A stretch of 64,000 bases of DNA, taken from the NCBI RefSeq assembly GCF_030297135.1, contig NZ_AP028065.1, positions 3,348,001-3,412,000 of the forward strand, written 5' to 3'. This stretch comes from Pseudoalteromonas apostichopi. Lineage in GTDB: Bacteria > Pseudomonadota > Gammaproteobacteria > Enterobacterales > Alteromonadaceae. The position numbers and the translations under genes are program-made. Below are positions 26,271-34,195 of the stretch, piece after piece; position 1 is the first letter of the stretch, and each line of letters starts with the position of its first letter. The notes under the pieces were generated by a model. The model saw only the letters and a list, made by a program, of their open reading frames with translations, searched no databases and was not told where the DNA came from.

Positions 26271-26628
26271 CTTTCTCTCCAGTTGTTGTCCGTATTACGT
26301 TTAGTATGTGCAACCTCGCTTTTATGGATACTTCACACTTCCTGTTTGCTGGGCACGTTTAAAGTATTACGCTAAACAAGAACAATTGCTGTTAATGAAA
26401 ATCGACAAGATGTAAGTAAGTATGTAGATGTGAACAAGCAAAACTAACCGCTTGATAAGTGCTATTTTAAAGTGTGAATTTTGACACAAATAGGCTGAAA
26501 TCTTTTTCATTTATTTTATTAAAACGTGTTTTAGCTCGTATTAAAGGCTTAATTTTTACGTGGCTGTTACATTTAAGTATTAACTCTACCTTTTCTTAAA
26601 AAGGCAAATCAGAGTATAAGGAGCATGA
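26271..26628. other. 358-base divergent intergenic region
   Basis: This region lies between two divergent genes and must hold both promoters. It is AT-rich, without a convincing ORF or long palindrome. The only clear signal is AAGGAG at 26618-26623, the ribosome binding site of the GTG at 26629. Confidence 0.6.
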
Positions 26629-27414
26629 GTGACCACAAAATTAGCAGGCTATTATCAACAAGCCTATGCATCTGAATCAAAACACTTTAATCAATGTTTT
26701 TATTGTGGTTGTGAAGCAACTGAGCGAGATTTTTGTCCGCCACTACATATGCTGCAAAGCATTATAGATTTGGGCGAAGAGGCTGAATTTATATCAATTC
26801 CAACTTGTTATGAATGCTTTGCATTACTGCATAACGAGCGTGTATTGACCATTGATGGGCGAGTTACAAAACTAAAAAAGAAACTTTCAGCAAAATACGC
26901 TAAAGCATTAAGAATTTATCACATGTGGCATGAAAGCGAACTTCACGATATGAGTGATGAATTTGTGCACAGCATAAAAGCTGGTATGAAGTTAGGCGCT
27001 GAGGCTGCAGAGCGAATTGCATTCCAAGGTTATAGTTATGCAACCGAAGATGCCAACGTAACAATTCGCGAAAAGCGTGCTGAATTTGATGTGCAAGGCA
27101 AAGTCTTTTATGACTTTAAAGACGCGCTCAATTATTGCATTAATGATTTGAATGTAGATCGTACTGAATTTTATAAGCTAGTGGTTGAGGATTATAATGG
27201 TGATTTTAATCGTGCTTTAAGCCAATACCGGCATAGGCACGAAAAGGTTACAGCAGCTAATGACGCTGATTCTCTAATCAAAAGCTTTGCGAAGCAGCAT
27301 AAACAAAACTCTGACTTCGTAACTCGGACTGTGAAACATTTTATCAACAAAGATCCTAGTTTAACTACTGAAGGTGCGTTAGAGCAGCTATATAACAACT
27401 ACATAAAGAAATAG
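26629..27414 (+). CDS. HNH-like zinc-finger protein with substituted catalytic His
   Basis: This is a 261-residue cytoplasmic protein. Residues about 20-65 carry two CxxC pairs (CFYCGC and PTCYECF) around ATERDFCPPLHML. The layout is that of an HNH/treble-clef fold of the type CxxC-ATxRDHxPP-CxxC. Here the His of RDH is replaced by Phe-Cys, so nuclease activity is doubtful. The rest is helical and charged, with no membrane segment. The start is GTG with AAGGAG five bases upstream. I do not know a named family; function is unknown. Confidence 0.6.
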   Translation: MTTKLAGYYQQAYASESKHFNQCFYCGCEATERDFCPPLHMLQSIIDLGEEAEFISIPTCYECFALLHNERVLTIDGRVTKLKKKLSAKYAKALRIYHMWHESELHDMSDEFVHSIKAGMKLGAEAAERIAFQGYSYATEDANVTIREKRAEFDVQGKVFYDFKDALNYCINDLNVDRTEFYKLVVEDYNGDFNRALSQYRHRHEKVTAANDADSLIKSFAKQHKQNSDFVTRTVKHFINKDPSLTTEGALEQLYNNYIKK

Positions 27415-27526
27415 TGTCCTGTGAGGCTGGTTATTCGTCTTGAATATTGGTGACTGGCCTCGTTTAGTCGCATTAAAGTTAACAATTAGTTAAAGTAATC
27501 TAATAATAAAAAAGAGGAACGTAAGA

Positions 27527-28909
27527 ATGCAAAAATTTGCACCATCCTTGTTGGTTATGGCGCTTGGTGTCGCTTTAGCGGGCTGCCAAGACAATGGCCC
27601 ACAAGATCCAAAAGTCTCAATTAATAAAAATCCATACCCTAGCACCTATCAGCCACTTGCATCACAAAGTACTTTAATCACTAATGCAACTGTTTTAACA
27701 GGCACTGGTGAACGTTTAGATAACGCAGATGTTTTCTTTGTTGATGGCAAAGTACAGCAAGTAGGCAAAGACCTTTCTGTACAAGCTGACAAAACGATTG
27801 ATGCAGAAGGCAAATGGGTAACACCTGGAATCATTGATGTGCACTCACATTTAGGTGCATACCCAACCCCATCAGTGGCATCTCACCAAGACGGCAACGA
27901 AATGACCAGCCCAGTTACTGCAGAAGTATGGGTTGAGCATTCAGTATGGCCACAAGATCCTGGTTTCAACCGTGCTCGTGAAGGTGGTATTACGTCATTA
28001 CAAATTCTACCTGGCTCAGCTAACCTAATTGGTGGTCGTGGTGTAACACTTAAAAATATTCCTTCGCACACAATGCAAGGTATGAAATTCCCTGATGCAC
28101 CATATGGTTTAAAAATGGCGTGTGGTGAAAACCCGAAACGTGTTTATGGTCGTAAAGGCGTTTTACCATCAACCCGTATGGGTAACATGGCGGGTTATCG
28201 CACAGCGTGGATTGAAGCAACAGAGTACAAACGCGAGTGGGATAAGTACGAAAGTGATTATGCCGCAGGTAAAAACCCTGCAGCACCTCATCGCGACATT
28301 AAGCTAGATACTTTAGCTGGTGTGTTAGAAGGTGACATTTTAATTCATAACCACTGTTATAAAGCAGAAGAAATGGCCATGATGATCGACCTTGGTAAAG
28401 AGTTCGGTTATCACTCAGGCACTTTCCATCACGGTGTTGAAGCATACAAAATTGCTGATTTACTTGCTGAAAATGGTAACTGTGCGGCACTTTGGCCAGA
28501 TTGGTGGGGCTTTAAAATGGAAGCCTACGACATGGTTCAAGAGAACGTAGCAATTGTTGATGCAGTTAAAAATTCATGTGCAGTGGTTCACTCAGACTCA
28601 GATACAACAATCCAACGTTTAAACCAAGAAGCTGGTAAAGTTATGTACCGTGCGAATGATGTTGGTTATGACATCTCTGAGCAACATGCAATCAAATGGA
28701 TCACCTCAAACGCGGCTAAATCGCTGGGTATTGATGATAAGACTGGTTCACTTGAGGCAGGTAAGCAAGCTGATGTGGTTATTTGGAACCAAAATCCTTT
28801 CAGTGTTTATGCTAAAGCAGAGCAAGTATTTATCGATGGTGCCAAAGTTTATGATCGTAATGATGATAAATACCAAGCACAAAGTGATTTCATGCTAGGT
28901 CAAAAATAG
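27527..28909 (+). CDS. exported amidohydrolase lipoprotein, metal ligands intact
   Basis: This 460-residue protein has a lipobox (ALAGC) after the signal segment and an amidohydrolase-superfamily TIM barrel. Metal-site residues are visible: VDVHSHLGAYP (HxH), ILIHNHCYK, GTFHHGVEAYK and VHSDSDTTI. The C-terminal GSLEAGKQADVVIWNQNPF is the typical beta-sandwich end of the imidazolonepropionase-like group. It is predicted to hydrolyse a cyclic amide, or dipeptide-like substrate, in the periplasm. A second amidohydrolase gene follows 11 bases later in the same operon. Confidence 0.87.
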   Translation: MQKFAPSLLVMALGVALAGCQDNGPQDPKVSINKNPYPSTYQPLASQSTLITNATVLTGTGERLDNADVFFVDGKVQQVGKDLSVQADKTIDAEGKWVTPGIIDVHSHLGAYPTPSVASHQDGNEMTSPVTAEVWVEHSVWPQDPGFNRAREGGITSLQILPGSANLIGGRGVTLKNIPSHTMQGMKFPDAPYGLKMACGENPKRVYGRKGVLPSTRMGNMAGYRTAWIEATEYKREWDKYESDYAAGKNPAAPHRDIKLDTLAGVLEGDILIHNHCYKAEEMAMMIDLGKEFGYHSGTFHHGVEAYKIADLLAENGNCAALWPDWWGFKMEAYDMVQENVAIVDAVKNSCAVVHSDSDTTIQRLNQEAGKVMYRANDVGYDISEQHAIKWITSNAAKSLGIDDKTGSLEAGKQADVVIWNQNPFSVYAKAEQVFIDGAKVYDRNDDKYQAQSDFMLGQK

Positions 28910-28920
28910 GAGTAACATTG

Positions 28921-30147
28921 ATGACAAAATTAACTAAATCATTAAAGCTGTCACTTGTTGCTGCTGGCTTATTTTCTGCGACAGCAAGTGCTGCATCGGT
29001 AGCGATTGTAAATGCAACACTACACACTTCAACAGAGCAAGGTGTGTTAGAAGGCGCAAGTGTTGTTATTGAAGATGGCAAAATTGTTGCTATTAACCCG
29101 GCATCTATCAACGCTGATACAACCATTGATGCAAAAGGCCAAATCGTGACTGCTGGCTTTATCGGCACTATGAACCAATTAGGTCTAGTAGAAGTGGGTG
29201 CTGTTGCAGGTTCACGTGATGGTGGTGACGACAAAGCAGGTATCGATTTTGATCCAAGCCTTGCATTCAACCCACGTAGTAGCTTGATCCCTTATGCACG
29301 CAAAGGCGGCATTACTCAAGATGTGATTGTACCAAACGGCGGTGACAGTATCTTTGCGGGTCTTGCATCTGTAGTTGATTTATCTGGTAGCTTTGAAAGT
29401 GTAAATAAAAAACAAGTTGCACTTGTTGTTCACCTAGGCGAAAAGAGCAAAGGCTCACGTGCTATGTCGATGAAAACACTTATCGACAAGCTTGAAGGCG
29501 AAAAGTCAGCTAAAAAAGATGACAAAAAAGAGCCATCAACAGAGCAAAAAGTCCTAGCATCTGTACTTGCTGGTGATATGCCTCTGATTGCGAGTGTTCA
29601 GCGTGCATCCGACATTTATGAGCTTGTTAAATTAAAAGAAAACTATGGCATTAACTTAGTGATTCATGGTGGTGACGATGCTGTCGTGGTTGCTGATACG
29701 CTAGCAAAAGCTGATGTACCTGTGATTATTAGCTCAATGGCAAACTTACCGGGTAGCTTTGATTCATTACATGCAAACCTTGCTAACGCAGGTAAGCTTG
29801 AAAAAGCGGGTGTAAAAGTCATTATTGGTGTTGCCGGTGACTCAAGCCATAATGTTTACCAATTACGTTTTGATGCGGGTAATGCAGTGTCTTATGGTAT
29901 GAGCCAACAAGGAGCACTTAGTGCAGTAACCAGCAACATTGCTGATGTTTTTGGTTTAAACTCAGGCGCAATTGCTAAAGGTAAACGTGCAAATCTAGTT
30001 ATGTGGTCGGCAGATCCATTTGAGCTTAACTCACACGTAAGCAAAATGTGGATCAACGGTGAAGAGGTTTCAACAGAAGCGCGTCAAGATAAACTACGCG
30101 ATCGTTATACAACTGACTCAGCGATGCCACGCGCTTACACAAAATAA
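28921..30147 (+). CDS. exported amidohydrolase-like protein lacking most metal ligands
   Basis: This 408-residue partner of the preceding gene has a Sec signal peptide (ending ATASAAS) and an amidohydrolase fold. In place of the HxH motif it has GFIGTMNQLG. The strand-5 His region reads ASVQRASDI, whereas LVIHGGDD and AGDSSHNVYQL remain. The C-terminal GAIAKGKRANLVMWSADPF is standard. It is probably a non-catalytic partner of the upstream enzyme, or uses a different site. The start is ATG 28921, with TAGGAG at 28907-28912; a TTG at 28918 is less likely. Confidence 0.85.
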   Translation: MTKLTKSLKLSLVAAGLFSATASAASVAIVNATLHTSTEQGVLEGASVVIEDGKIVAINPASINADTTIDAKGQIVTAGFIGTMNQLGLVEVGAVAGSRDGGDDKAGIDFDPSLAFNPRSSLIPYARKGGITQDVIVPNGGDSIFAGLASVVDLSGSFESVNKKQVALVVHLGEKSKGSRAMSMKTLIDKLEGEKSAKKDDKKEPSTEQKVLASVLAGDMPLIASVQRASDIYELVKLKENYGINLVIHGGDDAVVVADTLAKADVPVIISSMANLPGSFDSLHANLANAGKLEKAGVKVIIGVAGDSSHNVYQLRFDAGNAVSYGMSQQGALSAVTSNIADVFGLNSGAIAKGKRANLVMWSADPFELNSHVSKMWINGEEVSTEARQDKLRDRYTTDSAMPRAYTK

Positions 30148-30161
30148 GCGCTTTAGATATC

Positions 30162-30189
30162 AAAAAGGCCGCACATTTGCGGCCTTTTT
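30162..30189. terminator. bidirectional terminator
   Basis: The 11-bp stem AAAAAGGCCGC (30162-30172) / GCGGCCTTTTT (30179-30189) with a 6-base loop serves the amidohydrolase operon and, in the other direction, the Nramp-like gene. Confidence 0.92.
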
Positions 30190-30214
30190 AATGCATATGT
30201 CTTAATAGTAAAAT

Positions 30215-31414
30215 TTAAAAAATTAGATTGCTGAGTTTATAAAGGCTAAGGCCAAATATAAGTAGTAGTACCGGGGCGACTACAAGGTTAACAAGCAAGG
30301 AGTTGGTGTGTTCTTTCATGATAGATTTTTGATTAACTAACCAAACAAGGTAACAGGTAACGATTGGGAGTAATAAACCATTAGCCGCTTGCGCAAAGAT
30401 GATGACCGCAACAGGATCAAGTCCAAGTGATGCGACAAGTGAGCCAAAAACGAGGATAATAATGGCGACAAGTTTAAACCGCATATCACTCATTTGTGTT
30501 GACCAGCCAAGCATACCGCAAACAGCATAAGCACCAGCAAGTGGGGCAGTAATTGCGCTAGTTAGGCCAGCTGCACATAAACCGATAGCAAAGAAATAAT
30601 GTGCCATACCACCTAGGAGAGGCTCTAGTTGCACGGCCATATTAGCCGCTGATATTTTTCCTGCATCGCTACCATAAAACGCCACTGATGCCGTTGATAG
30701 AATGGCTAAGGTTATTATACCTCCTAAAGTAATCGAGATACTGGTATCAAGATTCGTTTCTTTAATTACTTTGTTAATGTTTTTAGAACTATCGTGTTTT
30801 TCAGCAAGTACTCCTGAATGTAAAAACAGGTTATAGGGCACAATTGTTGTGCCTATCAAGGCCAGTACCGTGGTAATTGAATCATTTGGTAAGCTCGGTA
30901 TAAAGCCCTTTAATATCTGATTAAGAGGTGGAGCGGCCATAACGAGCGTTGATATAAACACTAAGCTCATCAACACCACTAAAACAATTAACGCACCTTC
31001 AATTACTTTGTGTTTGCCAGTGTACAAAAGCACTGCACTTAATACTGCAATAAGTGGTGTCCATAACATTGGGCTGACAGATGGCATAATTTCTTGCAGC
31101 CCTAAACTTGCACCAGTCAGATTGCCCGCTTCATAGGCAGCACTACCAATACCAATGGCACTGATCACTAATATCGCTGCGAGTGCTTTAAAAATAGGTG
31201 TTTGAATGGTTGTCCTAAGTGCAGACGCTAAATCTTGCCCAGTAGCTACGCCGAGACGGGCAGCCATTGATTGCAACAAAATAGTTGCTATGACAGAAAA
31301 CAATAACGTCCAAATAAGTGCAAATCCAAAATTGGCACCTGCAACACTTGCAGTAGTGATGGTTCCTGGGCCAATAAAAGCGGCGGTGACTAGAAGTCCG
31401 GGACCTAAACGCAT
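30215..31414 (-). CDS. Nramp-like transporter without the DPGN metal site
   Basis: This 399-residue membrane protein has about eleven hydrophobic segments and the Nramp fold. The helix 1 motif, DPGN in Mn2+/Fe2+ transporters, reads AFIGPGTITTAS, and the helix 6 motif MPHN reads VPYNLFLHSG. The Asp, Asn and Met that bind the metal in canonical Nramp are thus all replaced. It belongs to a divergent clade usually annotated as Nramp-family divalent metal transporter, and the real substrate is uncertain. It is monocistronic. Confidence 0.82.
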   Translation of the reverse strand: MRLGPGLLVTAAFIGPGTITTASVAGANFGFALIWTLLFSVIATILLQSMAARLGVATGQDLASALRTTIQTPIFKALAAILVISAIGIGSAAYEAGNLTGASLGLQEIMPSVSPMLWTPLIAVLSAVLLYTGKHKVIEGALIVLVVLMSLVFISTLVMAAPPLNQILKGFIPSLPNDSITTVLALIGTTIVPYNLFLHSGVLAEKHDSSKNINKVIKETNLDTSISITLGGIITLAILSTASVAFYGSDAGKISAANMAVQLEPLLGGMAHYFFAIGLCAAGLTSAITAPLAGAYAVCGMLGWSTQMSDMRFKLVAIIILVFGSLVASLGLDPVAVIIFAQAANGLLLPIVTCYLVWLVNQKSIMKEHTNSLLVNLVVAPVLLLIFGLSLYKLSNLIF

Positions 31415-31718
31415 GATAAAACCTTTTATTATTATTTGTTTAGTGTTTTAACAATAAGATGAAAAACAGCTAACGTTTTAGAAAAAGATCTTAAGGGTAT
31501 AGAGACTCAAGGTTAGGGTAAAGTAAAAGAGATGATTATCTTTGTAGATATCATCAGAACATAAGAGCATGTTGAAATTGTAAAATTTATACAGTTTACG
31601 AAGTAATGGTGTAATACATTTGAAGTTGATAAAAATTGTATCTATAAATCAATAGGTTATTTTGGTCGGGTTTTTGCAAGATATAGGCTTACTTGTTGTT
31701 GAATAAAGGATATAAGAA
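31415..31718. other. 304-base divergent intergenic region
   Basis: This AT-rich region lies between the Nramp-like gene and the MAPEG gene. A short imperfect hairpin, GATGATTATC / GATATCATC, lies near 31533-31557. I see no known metal riboswitch or ORF. Confidence 0.5.
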
Positions 31719-32135
31719 ATGCCTGTACTTACTTTTTCAGCCTATTTTGCTGTGTACGTTTATCTAATAATGCTGACTATTCAGTGGATAATCGCGGCTG
31801 TCAGTAAAGCAAAGCAGCCAAACGCAGTGCCCGGTAAGATAGATAATTCTTTGAGTCATGATAGCTTTGTGTTTCGCTCGCATCGAACATTTATGAATAC
31901 TTTAGAAAATAGTCCGTTGTTCTTAGCGACAGTATTTCTGGGTTTTTTTCTAAACTTGAATAGTAGTGCATTTGCGCTTTGTATATGGGTGTATGTGATC
32001 GCCAGAATTATCCATATGCTTTTGTATTATATGATAGCAACCGAAAAGAACCCGAGCCCACGAAGCTACTTCTTTTTAATTGCTGCAATGGCTAACATGG
32101 TGATGTTGGGGTTAATAGGCTTACGTTTACTCTAA
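31719..32135 (+). CDS. MAPEG family membrane protein
   Basis: This is a 138-residue protein with four hydrophobic segments. Its loop VFRSHRTFMNTLENSPLFLA matches the MAPEG signature (RxxRxxxNxxENxP). Eukaryotic relatives are microsomal glutathione transferases and eicosanoid enzymes, while bacterial roles are poorly known and may include detoxification of lipophilic compounds. It is a single gene with AAAGGA as a likely ribosome binding site. Confidence 0.87.
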   Translation: MPVLTFSAYFAVYVYLIMLTIQWIIAAVSKAKQPNAVPGKIDNSLSHDSFVFRSHRTFMNTLENSPLFLATVFLGFFLNLNSSAFALCIWVYVIARIIHMLLYYMIATEKNPSPRSYFFLIAAMANMVMLGLIGLRLL

Positions 32136-32141
32136 AAGGTC

Positions 32142-32170
32142 GGTGAGGTATTGAGATTAAATGCCTCACC
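32142..32170. terminator. hairpin between the convergent MAPEG and BIG2 genes
   Basis: The stem GGTGAGG (32142-32148) / CCTCACC (32164-32170) has a 15-base loop. On the minus strand it is followed by TTTTAGAG. It is a weak to moderate terminator. Confidence 0.5.
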
Positions 32171-32196
32171 TGATGTTGTTTAAATTGAAAAAGTAA

Positions 32197-33489
32197 CTAT
32201 TCGATATTCATTAAAACACTGCTAATTTCTGTGTCATATTGAACTGTGATCAATACTGTTCCCAATGTATTTGAGGTACTTGTAACCTTGTAGGCGGCTT
32301 GAGCTGTTCCCGCATTTACTATTTTAGTCGTTACTAGGTTACTGTTATTAATACTCCAATTAGCAAACTCAGTTACATTTAAAGATGTTGGATTTGAGCT
32401 ATAGTTCGCGAACAATTTGAGTTCAATAGTGCCTAAAGGAGATATTGAATACTCGCTAGCGCCATCGTTAATTTCTAAAGAATCAAGTTCAGCGTCACCT
32501 TCAATCTGTACTGTTGTAATCTTTTGCTTATTACCACATTCAGCTAATAGTTGTGTGGTCCCGGGCTTAAGGGCAAGAAAACTAGCTGTCGAATCACTAT
32601 CGTCAATACTTTTTGGTGTTAAACCAATAAAGTTACTGTTGATTGCAGACCACTTGATACTTGAGCTAATGTCTTCTGTTTGCTCTGAATTGCCATTTTG
32701 ATATACCGCTTTGGCAGCAAGTTGGATTCGATCTCCAACGCTGATGTTTAACTCACTGTCTTGTTCCGAATTAAACGAAACATTAATTTCTTTTAAATTG
32801 CTAGGATCTGCAACAACAGATAATTGATCGGTAACATTGCCAATTGCAGCTGTAATTACAGTGCTTTCAACAGCTGCAGCAGATGTATATACAAAGCCTT
32901 GCTGATTGATTTTGGCAGTAGTATTTTCATCGACACTTAGGTTTATATCTCTCAAGCTATTTAATGCAGTATATCCATCAACGTAGGTTATATCGGCCGA
33001 TACTCTCGCAGGCGTGCATGTATTGATAGAGTCTGTTGCAGGAATGACTTGTTTTAATTTAATTGATTCTGCCGCCACATCTGCAATAGATATTTGTTTT
33101 TCATCACTAATATCATTTATAGTCGTCGCGGATATAGTAATTAACCCTTGGCTAGATGGCGAATTTTTTAGAGCTGTTAACAAGCCATTACTATTGATTT
33201 TAGCAATACTCTCGTCACTTGTTTGCCAGGTTATTTCATTGGTTACGTCTCTAGACTCACCATTTGAATCTATACCCGTTACTTTCAATTGATGGGTGTC
33301 ACCTTCTTTTAAACGAACTTGGTAGTTTTCAATACTAAGTGACTCAATGATAGTGCCTTCTTGGCGTAACTTTTCAAGTTCAACTTCTTTTGCTAACTGA
33401 GTTGAGTCAGTTTCAGATCCGCAACCCAAAATAGCGCTAACAATTAATGAGATACTGAAAAGTTTTGATACGTTCAACTGCGTGTTCAT
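32197..33489 (-). CDS. lipoprotein with bacterial Ig-like (BIG2) domains
   Basis: This 430-residue lipoprotein has the lipobox ILGC near residue 23. It is built of three or four Ig-like repeats of the BIG2 type. The first reads VRLKEGDTHQLKVTGIDSNGESRDVTNEITWQTSDESIAKINSNG when split over strands, and later repeats show WSAIN and NWSIN. It is probably surface-exposed, structural or adhesive. It follows a small beta-barrel gene by 22 bases on the same strand, so the two likely form a unit. Confidence 0.82.
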   Translation of the reverse strand: MNTQLNVSKLFSISLIVSAILGCGSETDSTQLAKEVELEKLRQEGTIIESLSIENYQVRLKEGDTHQLKVTGIDSNGESRDVTNEITWQTSDESIAKINSNGLLTALKNSPSSQGLITISATTINDISDEKQISIADVAAESIKLKQVIPATDSINTCTPARVSADITYVDGYTALNSLRDINLSVDENTTAKINQQGFVYTSAAAVESTVITAAIGNVTDQLSVVADPSNLKEINVSFNSEQDSELNISVGDRIQLAAKAVYQNGNSEQTEDISSSIKWSAINSNFIGLTPKSIDDSDSTASFLALKPGTTQLLAECGNKQKITTVQIEGDAELDSLEINDGASEYSISPLGTIELKLFANYSSNPTSLNVTEFANWSINNSNLVTTKIVNAGTAQAAYKVTSTSNTLGTVLITVQYDTEISSVLMNIE

Positions 33490-33511
33490 GAAAATCCTTT
33501 CGATTAGCTAT

Positions 33512-34024
33512 TTAAAAATGGTAAGTAAGGCCAAGTGTTACACCACTGATTTCTACGTCGTCTCCTTTGAATAAAGATTGGTAGGCTAATCTCACTTGTG
33601 TATTTTTGATATAAGGTATCTGCTGGTGAACTGCCACTCCCCATGCAAAGCCATCATAATTATAATTTGTGGGGAGCTTTTCAGATGCTGAATTAACGAT
33701 CATTTCGTTTTTTGCATAGCCTAATGAAATATCAAGCCCAAAGCCGTTAACCACATCAGATTGCATAACAAAAAAGAGGGCGGCGCTTTTTTCAAGTTCA
33801 AACTCTAAATTGTAAATGTTGTCGTCATCACTTGATATTAAGTACTGTGCCTCAAATGCCATATTATTGTTGCTGGCACCTGCTCTTAAGAAGGTAGCAG
33901 TTGGTTTGGCACTTTCACTACTAATTTCAATATCGCTGAGCATATAGTCAGCACCTAGATAGTACGTATCTGCCTTAGTCTGAAAACTAGCTGCAAATAT
34001 AAAAAGCAAAATATACTTTTTCAT
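33512..34024 (-). CDS. small outer-membrane beta-barrel protein
   Basis: This 170-residue protein has a signal peptide (cleaved near FQTKA). Its strands alternate, with aromatic residues at the ends, and it finishes in GLTYHF, the C-terminal Phe typical of outer-membrane barrels. About eight strands fit its length, as in OmpA-like or OmpW-sized barrels. I cannot assign a family. It is upstream of, and probably co-transcribed with, the BIG2 lipoprotein. Confidence 0.7.
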   Translation of the reverse strand: MKKYILLFIFAASFQTKADTYYLGADYMLSDIEISSESAKPTATFLRAGASNNNMAFEAQYLISSDDDNIYNLEFELEKSAALFFVMQSDVVNGFGLDISLGYAKNEMIVNSASEKLPTNYNYDGFAWGVAVHQQIPYIKNTQVRLAYQSLFKGDDVEISGVTLGLTYHF

Positions 34025-34195
34025 AATTTAATTTCTTGTGTTTATATTAGGGTCGATACTAGCGTTTAGTATTAGTGGAATCAAGCAGCGTAATTGTTAA
34101 TTTACATACAACTGGTTGAATTATATTTGAAACTGTAAATAACTAGCTTGAAGATACAAGTACCAGTTAGCTAGTTAAATACAACAAAAACTTAA

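Noticed and set aside
31415..31718. Manganese riboswitch or MntR/Fur box before the Nramp-like gene
   Set aside because: I could not find conserved stems or a convincing palindrome. The transporter also lacks the Mn2+ site.
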